Source: Kineococcus aurantiacus
GTDB lineage: Bacteria; Actinomycetota; Actinomycetes; Actinomycetales; Kineococcaceae
DNA: 64,000 bases
Direction of reading: 5' to 3'
Assembly: GCF_013409345.1 (NCBI RefSeq)
Contig: NZ_JACCBB010000001.1
Location: 2,666,001 to 2,730,000 of the forward strand
Made by a program: the position numbers and the translations under genes. Below, piece by piece: positions 41,836-51,734 of this stretch. Numbering within the stretch: position 1 is the stretch's first letter; every line of letters begins with the position of its first letter. Under the pieces are notes generated by a model. It did not search any database. It worked only from the letters and a program-made list of their open reading frames with translations, and was not told the origin of the DNA.

Positions 41836-42742
41836 CCGGGCCCGCGGCGGCCGTCGCAGCCAGCTCGTGCAGCTGGTCCCAGACCCGGGCGGCCCGGTCC
41901 GCCCCGGGGTGGGCGGTGTGCGCGTTGGGCTCGGCCCGTTCCGGCAGGCCCCGGCGGCCGTTGGCCGGTCCCAGGAGCTCCCCGCCCCGCACGGCGGGGT
42001 CGAGCAGGGCGCGGACACCGGACCACGCGGCGGCGTCCTTGCCCTGGGCCCACGGGGTGAAGGGGTTGCGCCGGGTCTGCGTCCGGGGGTCGAAGACGCC
42101 TTCGCGCGCGGGGGTCCGGGCGTCGACGCCGACGCCGGGGAACGTCAGCACCGAGGCCGTCGGGGAACCGGCCGCGCGCAGCCTGCGGTCCAGCTCGTGG
42201 GCGTAGACCTCGGTCACGGTCTTGGCGAAGGTGTAGGTGCGGAAGAACCCGCGGTGGGGGGTGGTGACGTCGTCGACGCGCATCCTCGCCCGGCGCACGA
42301 ACCCCGTGGTGGTGTGGACGACGCGGCCGCCCTCCAGGGCCGGCAGCAGGGCGGCGGTCAGGGCGACGTTCGCCACGACGTGGGTGCCGAGCATCTCCGG
42401 CAGCCCGTCCTCGGTGCGCGTCTCGCGGGCGGTGCTCATGGAGCCGCCGTTGAGCAGGAGGCCGTCGAGCGGGCCGAGGGCCGTGAGCTCCCCGGCGGCG
42501 CGGCGCACGGAGGTGAGGGAGGCGAGGTCGAGGACGACGGTGGAGACGCGGGCGCCCGGGACGTGCCGGCGGACCGAGGTGGCGGCGCGGTCGAGCCTGG
42601 CGGCCGAGCGCGAGGCCAGCACGACGTGCGCGCCGGTCGTGGCGAGCTGCTCGGCGGCGAAGTAGCCGATGCCGGCGGTCGCGCCGGTGACGACGAACGT
42701 GCTGCCGTCGCGGTCGGGGAGGGTGGTGGGGTTCCAGGTCAC
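41813..42742 (-). CDS. Short-chain dehydrogenase/reductase family oxidoreductase
   Basis: This 309-residue Rossmann enzyme has the NAD(P) motif TGATAGIG (19-26), the LNGG segment (normally NNAG) near 98 and the catalytic YTFAK as YxxxK near 169. The usual catalytic Ser position falls in a Thr-rich VHTTTGF. Length and layout resemble retinol-dehydrogenase-like SDRs. GTG 42742 follows AGGAGA. It is divergent from a TetR gene, and two identical-type operators lie between them, so it is probably the regulator's main target, perhaps in detoxification. Confidence 0.87.
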   Translation of the reverse strand: MTWNPTTLPDRDGSTFVVTGATAGIGYFAAEQLATTGAHVVLASRSAARLDRAATSVRRHVPGARVSTVVLDLASLTSVRRAAGELTALGPLDGLLLNGGSMSTARETRTEDGLPEMLGTHVVANVALTAALLPALEGGRVVHTTTGFVRRARMRVDDVTTPHRGFFRTYTFAKTVTEVYAHELDRRLRAAGSPTASVLTFPGVGVDARTPAREGVFDPRTQTRRNPFTPWAQGKDAAAWSGVRALLDPAVRGGELLGPANGRRGLPERAEPNAHTAHPGADRAARVWDQLHELAATAAAGPVRPAARR

Positions 42743-42763
42743 GGGGGTCTCCTGCGCGTCGGT

Positions 42764-42778
42764 CGGATGGAGTATCCG
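42764..42778. promoter_or_regulatory. Operator copy 1, CGGATGGAGTATCCG
   Basis: Inverted repeat CGGAT/ATCCG around a 5-nt centre, 22 bp upstream of the SDR start. It differs from copy 2 by one base in 15. The two centres are 35 bp apart. Confidence 0.7.
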
Positions 42779-42798
42779 GTTCGAACGCTAGCACGGTC

Positions 42799-42813
42799 CG
42801 GATGAAGTATCCG
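42799..42813. promoter_or_regulatory. Operator copy 2, CGGATGAAGTATCCG
   Basis: Second copy of the SDR/TetR intergenic operator. It covers the position of the -35 region for the TACCCT promoter of the TetR gene, so binding should repress tetR itself as well as the SDR gene. Confidence 0.7.
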
Positions 42814-42821
42814 CTGATTGG

Positions 42822-42827
42822 TACCCT
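42822..42827 (+). promoter_or_regulatory. -10 hexamer TACCCT of the TetR gene, leaderless spacing
   Basis: TACCCT ends 6 nt before GTG 42834 with no ribosome site between. It lies 8 bp after operator copy 2. Confidence 0.55.
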
Positions 42828-42833
42828 CGGGCC

Positions 42834-43394
42834 GTGAGCCCCCGCCCCGACGCCGCCCGCAGCCGCACCCGCATCCTCGACGTCGCCCGCGACCTGCCGC
42901 CGGAAACCCTGCGCCTCAACGACGTCGCCCACCGGGCCGGCGTCGGGGTCGCCACCGTCTACCGGCACTTCCCGACCGTCCACGCCCTCGTCGAGGCCCT
43001 CGCCGAGGCCGACCTCACCCGCTACTCCGACCTGGCCCGGCGCGCCGGCGCCGAACCCGACCCCCTCACCGGGCTGGAGCTGCTCGTCCGCGAAGGGCTG
43101 GCCCTCCAGCTCGCCGACGGGGGGCTGCAGGCGGTGTTCCTCGCCCCGCAGGACGCCAGCGCCGCCGTCACCGCCGTCAAGGACGAGGTCCTGGCCGCGA
43201 CGGCCGCGCTCGTCGCCCGGGCCGTCGCCGCGGGCGTCGTCCGCGACGACCTGACCCCGGACCGGCTGCGGCACCTCGTCTGCGGCGTGGAGCACGCCGT
43301 CCGCCTCGGCGGCGACCGTCCCGGCGACCGCGAGTTCCACCTCGGCGCGCTCCTGGCCGGGCTGCGGGCGGTGCGCGCCGACCGGCCCCGGTAG
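42834..43394 (+). CDS. TetR family transcriptional regulator
   Basis: This 186-residue repressor has an N-terminal HTH: RSRTRILDVARDLPPETLRLNDVAHRAGVGVATVYRHFPTVHALVEAL, with VATVYRHF as the TetR recognition helix end. The C-terminal ligand-binding domain is helical and ends in Arg. The DNA-binding region is slightly short between helix 1 and 2. GTG 42834 lies 6 nt after a -10 hexamer. It is divergent from the SDR gene and the twin operators between them are the likely binding sites. Ligand unknown. Confidence 0.9.
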   Translation: MSPRPDAARSRTRILDVARDLPPETLRLNDVAHRAGVGVATVYRHFPTVHALVEALAEADLTRYSDLARRAGAEPDPLTGLELLVREGLALQLADGGLQAVFLAPQDASAAVTAVKDEVLAATAALVARAVAAGVVRDDLTPDRLRHLVCGVEHAVRLGGDRPGDREFHLGALLAGLRAVRADRPR

Positions 43395-43430
43395 GCCGGT
43401 CGACCCTTCCACCGCCCGCGCCGCCGCTGG

Positions 43431-43436
43431 CACAGT
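43431..43436 (+). promoter_or_regulatory. -10-like hexamer CACAGT, leaderless spacing
   Basis: CACAGT ends 6 nt before GTG 43443 of the O-methyltransferase gene and no Shine-Dalgarno sequence is seen. The hexamer is a weaker match than TACCCT or TAGCGT. Confidence 0.35.
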
Positions 43437-43442
43437 GTCCCC

Positions 43443-45085
<1,643 letters not shown>

Positions 45086-45088
45086 CGC

Positions 45089-46138
45089 TCAGGGTCCGGG
45101 CACCACGGCGGCTCCCGCGTCGTCCAGGTACGGCATGACGGAGTCGGCGTAGGCCCGCATCGTCGTCTCCTTGGCGTCGTGCTGGAGGTACAGCGCGAAC
45201 TGGTCCACCCCGAGCTCCTGCAGCTCCCGCAGGCGCTGCAGGTGCTCGGTGGGGGAGCCGAGGACGCAGAAGCGGTCGACGATCTCGTCGGGGACGAAGT
45301 CGGCGTGCGTGTTCCCGACCCGGCCGTGCTGGTTGTAGTCGTACCCCTGGCGGCCGGCGATGTAGTCGGTGAGGGCGGCGGGCACCCCGCCGTCCGCGCC
45401 GTAGCGCCCGACGAGGTCGGCCACGTGGTTGCCGACCATCCCGCCGAACCACCGGCACTGGGCGCGCGCGTGCTCCAGCCCGGCGTCGCCGCCGTCGGTG
45501 ACGTAGGCCGGGGCCGCGACGCAGATCTTCACGGCGTCGGGGTCCCGGCCGGCGCGCTCGGCGGCCTCCTTGACCGCCTTGATGGTCCAGGCGGCGATGT
45601 CGGGGTCCGCCAGCTGCAGGATGAACCCGTCGGCCACCTCCCCGGTCAGCTGCAGCGCCTTCGGCCCGTAGGCCGCGACCCAGACCTGGGTGCGGTTCGC
45701 CTCGTTCGTCGGGCGTGCCCACGGGAAGCGGATGGTCTGCCCGTTGTGCTCGACCGCCCGGCCGTTGGCCAGTTCCCGGATGACGTGGACGGACTCGCGC
45801 AACGTCGCCAGCGTGCTGGGCTTGCCCGCCAGGGTGCGCACGGCGGAGTCGCCCCGGCCGATGCCGCAGATCGTGCGGGGCCCGTACATCTCGTTGAGCG
45901 TGGCGAAGCTGGACGCCGTGACCGTCCAGTCCCGGGTGAGGGGGTTGGTGACCATGGGACCGACGACCATGTTCCGCGTCGCCTGCAGGATCGCGGAGTA
46001 GACGACGTACGGCTCCTCCCACAGCAGGTGCGAGTCGAACGTCCAGGCGTGCGTGAAGCCCAGCGTCTCGGCCTGGCGGGCGAGTTCGACGACGCGCGCG
46101 GCGGGTGCGGTGTTCTGCAGGACGACCCCGAGGTCCAC
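45089..46138 (-). CDS. LLM class flavin/F420-dependent oxidoreductase (TIGR03842-like)
   Basis: This 349-residue luciferase-like TIM-barrel protein has DLGVVLQNTAPAARVVELARQAETLGFTHAWTFDSH at the N-terminus, MVVGPMVTNPLTRDW, and GIGRGDSAVRTLAGKP, all typical of LLM-domain F420 or FMN enzymes. The form with VLQNTAPAARVVELA resembles the TIGR03842 subgroup, which I know as a companion of hydantoinase/dihydropyrimidinase genes. It is last in the catabolic operon, 45 bp after the hydantoinase. It may oxidise or reduce the ring substrate or a product; its reaction is not established. Confidence 0.87.
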   Translation of the reverse strand: MDLGVVLQNTAPAARVVELARQAETLGFTHAWTFDSHLLWEEPYVVYSAILQATRNMVVGPMVTNPLTRDWTVTASSFATLNEMYGPRTICGIGRGDSAVRTLAGKPSTLATLRESVHVIRELANGRAVEHNGQTIRFPWARPTNEANRTQVWVAAYGPKALQLTGEVADGFILQLADPDIAAWTIKAVKEAAERAGRDPDAVKICVAAPAYVTDGGDAGLEHARAQCRWFGGMVGNHVADLVGRYGADGGVPAALTDYIAGRQGYDYNQHGRVGNTHADFVPDEIVDRFCVLGSPTEHLQRLRELQELGVDQFALYLQHDAKETTMRAYADSVMPYLDDAGAAVVPGP

Positions 46139-46183
46139 GGTGCTCTCCTTCTCGTACGGGTCCGGCGGACCGGTTCGTGCGCG

Positions 46184-47593
46184 TCAGCGCAGGTACTGGG
46201 ACAGGCCGCGGCGCACGTAGCGGCCGTGCCCCTTCGCGCCGAGGTACGTCCCCCGGTCGACGATCGTTCGGCCGCGGGACAGGACGGTGCGGACCTGCCC
46301 CTGCAGGACCGCGCCCTCGAACGCGGAGTGGTCGAGGTTCATGTGGTGCGTCCGCGCGCTGACGGTCGTCGTGGCGCGCGGGTCGTACACCACGAGGTCG
46401 GCGTCCGAGCCCGGGGCGACGACGCCCTTCTTCGGGTACATCCCGAACATCCGCGCCGGGGTGGTGGCGCACGTCTCCACCCAGCGCTGCAGGGACAGGT
46501 TCCCGTCGACGACGCCCTGGTGGACGAGGTCCATCCGGTGCTCGACGAGACCGAGCCCGTTGGGGATCTTCGAGAAGTCCCCGAGGCCCAGGGTCTTCTG
46601 GTCGTTGAAGCAGAACGGGCAGTGGTCGGTGGAGACGACCGCGAGGTCGTCGGTGCGCAGCCCCCGCCACAGGTCCCGCGCGTGCGGTTCGTGCTTGGAG
46701 CGCAGCGGCGTCGAGCAGGCGTACTTGGCCCCCTCGAACCCCGGGGCCCCGAGGTGGTCCTCCAGCGTCAGGTAGAGGTACTGGGGGCACGTCTCGGCGA
46801 ACACGTTGCGGCCCTCGTCGCGGGCGGCGGCGATGCGTTCGAGGGCCTGCGAGGCCGACACGTGCACGACGTAGAGCGGGGTGCCGCCGGCCACCTCGGC
46901 CAGGGCGATGGCCCGGTTCACGGCCTCCCCCTCCAGCGCGGCGGGCCGGGTCAGCCCGTGCCAGACGGGGTCGGTGTGCCCCGCGGCCAGGGCCTGCTGG
47001 ACGAGCACGTCGATGGCGGTGCCGTTCTCGGCGTGCATCATGATCGTCGCGCCGTTGCCGGTGGCGCGCTGCATGGCCCGCAGGATCTGCCCGTCGTCGG
47101 AGTAGAACACCCCCGGGTAGGCCATGAACAGCTTGAAGCTGCTGATCCCCTCGTGCGCGACGAGGGCGTCCATGGCCTTGAGGGACGCCTCGTCGACCCC
47201 GCCGAGGATCATGTGGAAGCCGTAGTCGACGGCGCAGTTCCCCTCGGCCTTGGCGTGCCAGCGGGCGAGGGCCTCCTCGACGTCCTCCCCGGTGCGCTGC
47301 ACGGCGAAGTCCACGATCGTCGTCGTCCCGCCGAAGGCCGCGGCCCGGGTGCCGGTCTCGAAGGTGTCCGAGGCCTGCGTGCCGCCGAAGGGCATCTCCA
47401 TGTGGGTGTGGACGTCGACCCCGCCGGGCAGGACGTAGCACCCGGCGGCGTCGATCCGTTCGTCGACCGCGAAGAGGTCACCGGTCCCCGGGGCGAGCAG
47501 GGCGACGATCCGCTCGTCCTCGACGAGGACGTCGGTGGGGGTCGTCCCCGTGCTGGAGACGACCTCCCCGCCGTGGACCAGGACGCGGGTCAC
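46184..47593 (-). CDS. hydA: Dihydropyrimidinase / D-hydantoinase
   Basis: This 469-residue amidohydrolase opens cyclic ureides such as dihydropyrimidines or 5-substituted hydantoins. Binuclear zinc ligands are visible: His62 and His64 (VDVHTHMEMP), carboxylated Lys154 (SSFKLFMAYPG), His187 (HAEN), His244 (HVSA) and Asp323 (STDHCPF). The substrate-binding Tyr is in the MAYPG segment. GTG 47593 forms a GTGA overlap with the amidohydrolase upstream. With the neighbouring nitrilase-fold N-carbamoyl hydrolase it forms a two-step ureide degradation route ending in an amino acid, ammonia and CO2. Confidence 0.94.
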   Translation of the reverse strand: MTRVLVHGGEVVSSTGTTPTDVLVEDERIVALLAPGTGDLFAVDERIDAAGCYVLPGGVDVHTHMEMPFGGTQASDTFETGTRAAAFGGTTTIVDFAVQRTGEDVEEALARWHAKAEGNCAVDYGFHMILGGVDEASLKAMDALVAHEGISSFKLFMAYPGVFYSDDGQILRAMQRATGNGATIMMHAENGTAIDVLVQQALAAGHTDPVWHGLTRPAALEGEAVNRAIALAEVAGGTPLYVVHVSASQALERIAAARDEGRNVFAETCPQYLYLTLEDHLGAPGFEGAKYACSTPLRSKHEPHARDLWRGLRTDDLAVVSTDHCPFCFNDQKTLGLGDFSKIPNGLGLVEHRMDLVHQGVVDGNLSLQRWVETCATTPARMFGMYPKKGVVAPGSDADLVVYDPRATTTVSARTHHMNLDHSAFEGAVLQGQVRTVLSRGRTIVDRGTYLGAKGHGRYVRRGLSQYLR

Positions 47594-48438
47594 GGCGCGA
47601 CCAGCGGGCCGTAGGCGTCGGGACGGCGGTCGCGGTAGAACTGCCACTCGTCGCGCGCCTCGCGGACCAGGGACAGGTCCAGGTCGCGGACGAGCAGTTC
47701 CTCGTCGGTGGAGCTGGCGCGGTCGCCGACGTAGTTGCCGCGGGGGTCCACGACGTAGCTGGTGCCGTAGAAGTCGACGGCCTGGTCGCCGTACTCGTTG
47801 TCCTCGCGGCCCACCCGGTTGGGGACGCACACGAAGTAGCCGTTCGCCGCGGCGGCGGTGGGCTGCTCCAGCTCCCACAGCCGGTTCGACAGGCCGGGCT
47901 TGGAGGCGTTGGGGTTGAAGACGATCTCGGCGCCGCCCAGGCCCAGCGCGCGCCAGCCCTCGGGGAAGTGCCGGTCGTAGCAGATGGTCACCCCGACCCG
48001 GCCGACAGCCGTCTCGAAGACGGGCCAGCCGAGGTTGCCGGGGCGGAAGTAGAACTTCTCCCAGAAGCGGTCGACGTGCGGGATGTGGTTCTTGCGGTAG
48101 GACCCCAGGACGGTCCCGTCGGCGTCGACGACCACGGCGGTGTTGTAGTACACGCCGGGCTGCTGCTCCTCGTAGATCGGCAGCACGCTGACGATGCCGA
48201 GCTCCTTGGCCAGTGCGGCGAAGCGCTGCACGACGGGGCCGTCGGCCGGTTCGGCGTAGCGGTAGTACTTCGCGTCCTGGACGATGCCGAAGTAGGGGCC
48301 GTGGAACAGCTCCTGGAAGCACAGGACCTGCGCGCCCTCGGCGGCGGCCTTGCGGGCCAGGCCCTCGTGCTTGTCGAGCATCTCGGCCTGGGAACCGGGC
48401 CAGCTGACCTGGGTGAGCGCGGCGCGGACGGTGGTCAC
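47590..48438 (-). CDS. Nitrilase-family N-carbamoyl amidohydrolase (beta-ureidopropionase-like)
   Basis: This 282-residue carbon-nitrogen hydrolase has the catalytic triad Glu43 (CFQELFHGPYF), Lys116 (YRKNHIPH) and Cys153 (TICYDRHFPEG). YRKNHIPHVDRFWEKFYF and the ICYDRHFPEGWRALGLGGAEIVFNP run match beta-ureidopropionases and N-carbamoyl-D-amino acid hydrolases. It would hydrolyse the N-carbamoyl product of the hydantoinase. It sits between the permease (25 bp upstream) and the hydantoinase (4-bp overlap), clearly one transcript. Confidence 0.92.
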   Translation of the reverse strand: MTTVRAALTQVSWPGSQAEMLDKHEGLARKAAAEGAQVLCFQELFHGPYFGIVQDAKYYRYAEPADGPVVQRFAALAKELGIVSVLPIYEEQQPGVYYNTAVVVDADGTVLGSYRKNHIPHVDRFWEKFYFRPGNLGWPVFETAVGRVGVTICYDRHFPEGWRALGLGGAEIVFNPNASKPGLSNRLWELEQPTAAAANGYFVCVPNRVGREDNEYGDQAVDFYGTSYVVDPRGNYVGDRASSTDEELLVRDLDLSLVREARDEWQFYRDRRPDAYGPLVAP

Positions 48439-48463
48439 GGGTTCTCCTCGGGGTGCGGTGGGG

Positions 48464-49933
48464 TCAGTCGACGGTGAGCGCGGCGGCGGGGCGGACCTTC
48501 TCCAGGAGCAGGTACAGCGCCCCGCCGGCCAGGCACCCGATGAGCCAGGAGTAGGCGGCCAGCGCGGACAGGGCCGGCAGGAACGCGACGAGGAGCGTCA
48601 CGGCCCCGGAGCCCACGAGCGCGCCGACGGCGTTCGGGTTGGTCCCGCGGCGGTAGTGGTAGCGGCCGGCGGGGTCGGTGGAGTAGAGCGCGTGGACGTC
48701 GACCCGGCCGCGGCGCAGCAGGTAGTAGTCGACGACCATGATCCCGAACAGGGGGCCGATGAGGGCGCCGACGCCGCCGATGAAGTAGTTCACCGCCAGC
48801 GGGCTGGAGTACAGCTTCCACGGCATGACGAGCAGCGAGACGACGGCGGTGATGACCCCGCCGGTGCGGAAGCTGATGCGCGAGGGGGCGGTGTTGGCGA
48901 AGTCGTAGGCGGGGGAGACGAAGTTGAGGATGATGTTGATGCCGATGGCCGAGCCGGCGATGGCGACGGTCGCCACGAGCAGCAGCGTCACGCTGTCGAT
49001 GTCGGCGACCAGCTCGACCGGGTCGGTGACGGCGGCGCCGTGGACGCGGGCCGAGGCCAGCGCGATGACGACCGAGACGAGCGCGAACGCGGTGCCGTTG
49101 ACGAGCAGGCCCAGGGCGTTGCCGCGCCGGATCGAGCGGGCGTCGGGGGAGTTGCGCGAGAAGTCGGAGAAGTTCAGCATCGGCCCGGACAGGAACGCGA
49201 CGGTGAGGAACGCCCCGGAGACGATCGCGCCGACGGTCTGCGGCCCGTCGAGGGCCGGTCCCTCCCGGTAGTTCCAGTCCAGGCTCCACCCGGCGCGGCC
49301 CAGGACCCACACGGCGAGCGCGGCGATGGCGATCCACAGCACCGGGCCGGCGACGTCGGACAGCTTGCGGACGGCCTCCATGCCGCGGTTCAGGACGGCG
49401 AGCTGGAGGGCCCACAGCACGAGGAAGCAGATCCAGCCCAGGCCGGACATCCCGAGGAACTGCGCGCGGGCCAGGCCGTCGGCGGAGGGCAGGACCTTCA
49501 GGGCCAGGGTCGTGACGGCCAGGCTCGCCAGGTAGGTCTGGATGCCGTACCAGGCGACGGCGACGACGGCGCGCAGCAGGGCCGGGACGTTGGCGCCGAA
49601 GACGCCGAAGCTGAGGCGGGCGAAGACGGGGAAGGGGACGCCGGCGCGCTGGCCGGCCACGCCCATGAGGTTGCAGCCCACGAGCAGGACGAGGAGGCCG
49701 CCGAAGACGGCGACGACGACCTGCCAGCCGGTGAGGCCGAGGACGAGCAGGCCGATGGCGAAGGTGTAGCTGCCCAGGCTGTGCCAGGCGGACATCCACC
49801 AGCAGAACAGGTCCCACGTGCGCCAGGGGGCGGCGCGGTCGCGCGGGGCGAGGTCGGCGTTGTAGAGCCGCGGGCTGTAGCCGGCCGGCAGGAGGGCCGG
49901 GGCGGCGGGTGGGGCGGATTCGGGTGCGCTCAT
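48464..49933 (-). CDS. NCS1 family nucleobase:cation symporter
   Basis: This 489-residue permease has about 12 hydrophobic helices. The N-terminal LYNADLAPRDRAAPWRTWDLFCWWMSAWHSLGSYTFAIGLL resembles the NCS1 signature (Asn-Asp-Leu...W..., W-x-x-x) of allantoin, uracil and hydantoin transporters such as Mhp1/PucI. It should import the cyclic ureide or pyrimidine degraded by the enzymes that follow. ATG 49933 is used; an upstream in-frame extension is Pro/Cys-rich and lies over the control region. Specificity between uracil, allantoin and hydantoin cannot be read off. Confidence 0.92.
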   Translation of the reverse strand: MSAPESAPPAAPALLPAGYSPRLYNADLAPRDRAAPWRTWDLFCWWMSAWHSLGSYTFAIGLLVLGLTGWQVVVAVFGGLLVLLVGCNLMGVAGQRAGVPFPVFARLSFGVFGANVPALLRAVVAVAWYGIQTYLASLAVTTLALKVLPSADGLARAQFLGMSGLGWICFLVLWALQLAVLNRGMEAVRKLSDVAGPVLWIAIAALAVWVLGRAGWSLDWNYREGPALDGPQTVGAIVSGAFLTVAFLSGPMLNFSDFSRNSPDARSIRRGNALGLLVNGTAFALVSVVIALASARVHGAAVTDPVELVADIDSVTLLLVATVAIAGSAIGINIILNFVSPAYDFANTAPSRISFRTGGVITAVVSLLVMPWKLYSSPLAVNYFIGGVGALIGPLFGIMVVDYYLLRRGRVDVHALYSTDPAGRYHYRRGTNPNAVGALVGSGAVTLLVAFLPALSALAAYSWLIGCLAGGALYLLLEKVRPAAALTVD

Positions 49934-50045
49934 CGGAGGCTCTGGTCCTTCCACGGGGCACCGGGGTGCCGGAGGGGTGGAGCAGGAGGTGCCCCAGTCT
50001 GGGGAGCCGCAGAACCCGTTGTCCAACAGTGGTTTTCGCGCAAAG

Positions 50046-50088
50046 CATCGATTCAGTCGATGTTAAACTCCTGAAACATCGCTGAAAC
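50046..50088 (-). promoter_or_regulatory. AT-rich control region of the NCS1 operon: palindrome plus direct repeats
   Basis: Bases 50046-50062 (CATCGA-TTCAG-TCGATG) form a perfect inverted repeat with 6-bp arms. CTGAAAC occurs at 50071-50077 and again at 50082-50088, exactly 11 bp apart, one helical turn. The region lies 113 bp upstream of the permease start, just past the lysR stop, and is unusually AT-rich. It probably binds the LysR protein or the response regulator. Confidence 0.55.
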
Positions 50089-50095
50089 GTCTGCG

Positions 50096-51001
50096 TCACA
50101 CGCGCAGGGCCTCCCGGCACACCTCGGCGAAGGCCACGGCCCGCCGCGTCGGCCGCTGGTCCGGGGCCCGGGCCAGCAGCACCTGCACCGGGGGCAGCCG
50201 CTCGGCCAGCTCCAGCGCCACCACGCGCCGCCGCGTGTGCGTCTCCCCGTGCGGCAACCGCCGGTTCAGCACCGCGTACCCCTCCAGGGCCACGAACGAG
50301 CGCACCGTCTCGTACCCCGTCAGCCGGTGCCGCACCCGCGGCGTCAGCCCCGCCACGTCGAACAACCCCAGCAGGTACTCCCGCGTGTGCGGCAGGTCCA
50401 GCAGCACCAGCGGGTCCTCGGCCAGCTCCGCCAGGCTCACCGGCCCCGGTGCCCGGGCCGCCAGCCGGTGCCCCTCCCCGACGATGACGTGCGGCGCGAG
50501 CTCCTCCAGCACCTCCGTGCGCAGCCCCGAGCCCAGCCCCATGCTGTACAGCAGCGCGACCTCGCACCCGCCCGACAGCAGCGACTGCCGCACGAACTCC
50601 TGGTCGCCCTCCACGACCGCCACCTCGACCGCCGGGTACCGCTGCGTGAACTCGGCCACCAGACCGGGCAGCCGCAACGACGCGACGGGCTCGTACACCC
50701 CGACCACCAGCCGGCCCGCCGGCTCCTGCTCGTCCAGGCGCACCCGGGCCGGCAGCTGCTCGGCCGCCTCCAGCAGCGGCAGGCTCTCGCGCAGCAGCCG
50801 CAGACCGCTGTCGGTCGGCTCCACCCCGCGGCGCGGCACGCGCCGGAACAAGGTGGTGCCCATCGCCGCCTCCAGCTGCGCCACGGCCGACGACAGCGCC
50901 GACTGCGACACCCGCAGCTCCGCCGCCGCGGCCGTGACGCTGCGGCGCTGGGCCACCACGGCGAAGTAGCGCAGCTGCGTGAACGTGAAGTCCCGGGCCA
51001 C
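50096..51001 (-). CDS. LysR family transcriptional regulator
   Basis: This 301-residue regulator has an N-terminal winged helix, FTQLRYFAVVAQRRSVTAAAAELRVSQSALSSAVAQLEAAMGTTLFRR (about 7-54), and a periplasmic-binding-like effector domain with GRLVVGVYEPVASLRLPGLVAEF and LAEDPLVLLDLP. It is encoded 162 bp upstream of the NCS1 permease on the same strand, which suggests it activates the ureide catabolic operon when an intermediate binds. Its GTG start is 13 bp after the response regulator stop, so it may also be transcribed with the two-component genes. Confidence 0.92.
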   Translation of the reverse strand: MARDFTFTQLRYFAVVAQRRSVTAAAAELRVSQSALSSAVAQLEAAMGTTLFRRVPRRGVEPTDSGLRLLRESLPLLEAAEQLPARVRLDEQEPAGRLVVGVYEPVASLRLPGLVAEFTQRYPAVEVAVVEGDQEFVRQSLLSGGCEVALLYSMGLGSGLRTEVLEELAPHVIVGEGHRLAARAPGPVSLAELAEDPLVLLDLPHTREYLLGLFDVAGLTPRVRHRLTGYETVRSFVALEGYAVLNRRLPHGETHTRRRVVALELAERLPPVQVLLARAPDQRPTRRAVAFAEVCREALRV

Positions 51002-51014
51002 GGTCGCGGCCCGC

Positions 51015-51734
51015 TCAGGCGTCCAGCAACCCCGCGTCGTGCGCGACGATCGCGACCTGCACGCGGTTGTGGGCCCCCAGCTTGGTCAGCAACCGCGACA
51101 CGTGCGTCTTCACGGTCGCCTCGCTCATGAACAGCTCCCGGCCGATCTCGGCGTTCGACAACCCGCGGCCCACCGCGCCCAGGACCTCGCGCTCGCGGTC
51201 GGTCAGCGTGCGCAGCCGCTCGGCCGCCTCGCGGCGGCGCGGGTTCACGGCGTCGGCGGCGTAGTGGCCCACGAGGCGGCGCGTCACGGTGGGCGAGAGC
51301 ATCGCCTCGCCCGCCGCGACGACCCGCACCGCCGAGACCAGCTCGCGCGGCGGGGTGTCCTTGAGCAGGAACCCCGTCGCCCCGGCCTGCAGCGCCTGGA
51401 AGACGTACTCGTCGAGGTCGAACGTCGTCAGCATCACCACGCTGGGGGCCTGCGGGCGCTCGGTGATGGCCTTGGCGGCGGTCAGCCCGTCCATGACGGG
51501 CATGCGCACGTCCATCAGCACGATGTCGGGCCGGTGCGCCGCGACGCCCTCCACGGCCTGCGCGCCGTTCTCGGCCTCCCCGACGACCTCGACGTCGTCG
51601 GCGCTGGACAGGATCATCCGCAGCCCGGCCCGCACGAGCGCGTCGTCGTCCACCAGCAGGACCCTCGTGGGCCTCGCCCGCTGCTCCTCCACGCCCGCCT
51701 CCACGCCCGCCTCCACCTGGTTCACCTGGTTCAC
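51015..51734 (-). CDS. NarL/LuxR-family response regulator
   Basis: This 239-residue protein has a receiver domain (about 23-140) with VLLVDDD, phosphoacceptor Asp75 in IVLMDVRMPVMDG, TTF and LLKDTPP, and a C-terminal LuxR-type HTH (LTDREREVLGAVGRGLSNAEIGRELFMSEATVKTHVSRLLTKLGA). The first 16 residues are two short repeats, VNQVNQ and VEAGVEAG, from 9- and 12-bp tandem duplications. GTG 51734 overlaps the kinase stop (GTGA); GTG codons inside the repeats are alternative starts. It is the partner of the preceding histidine kinase. Confidence 0.93.
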   Translation of the reverse strand: MNQVNQVEAGVEAGVEEQRARPTRVLLVDDDALVRAGLRMILSSADDVEVVGEAENGAQAVEGVAAHRPDIVLMDVRMPVMDGLTAAKAITERPQAPSVVMLTTFDLDEYVFQALQAGATGFLLKDTPPRELVSAVRVVAAGEAMLSPTVTRRLVGHYAADAVNPRRREAAERLRTLTDREREVLGAVGRGLSNAEIGRELFMSEATVKTHVSRLLTKLGAHNRVQVAIVAHDAGLLDA

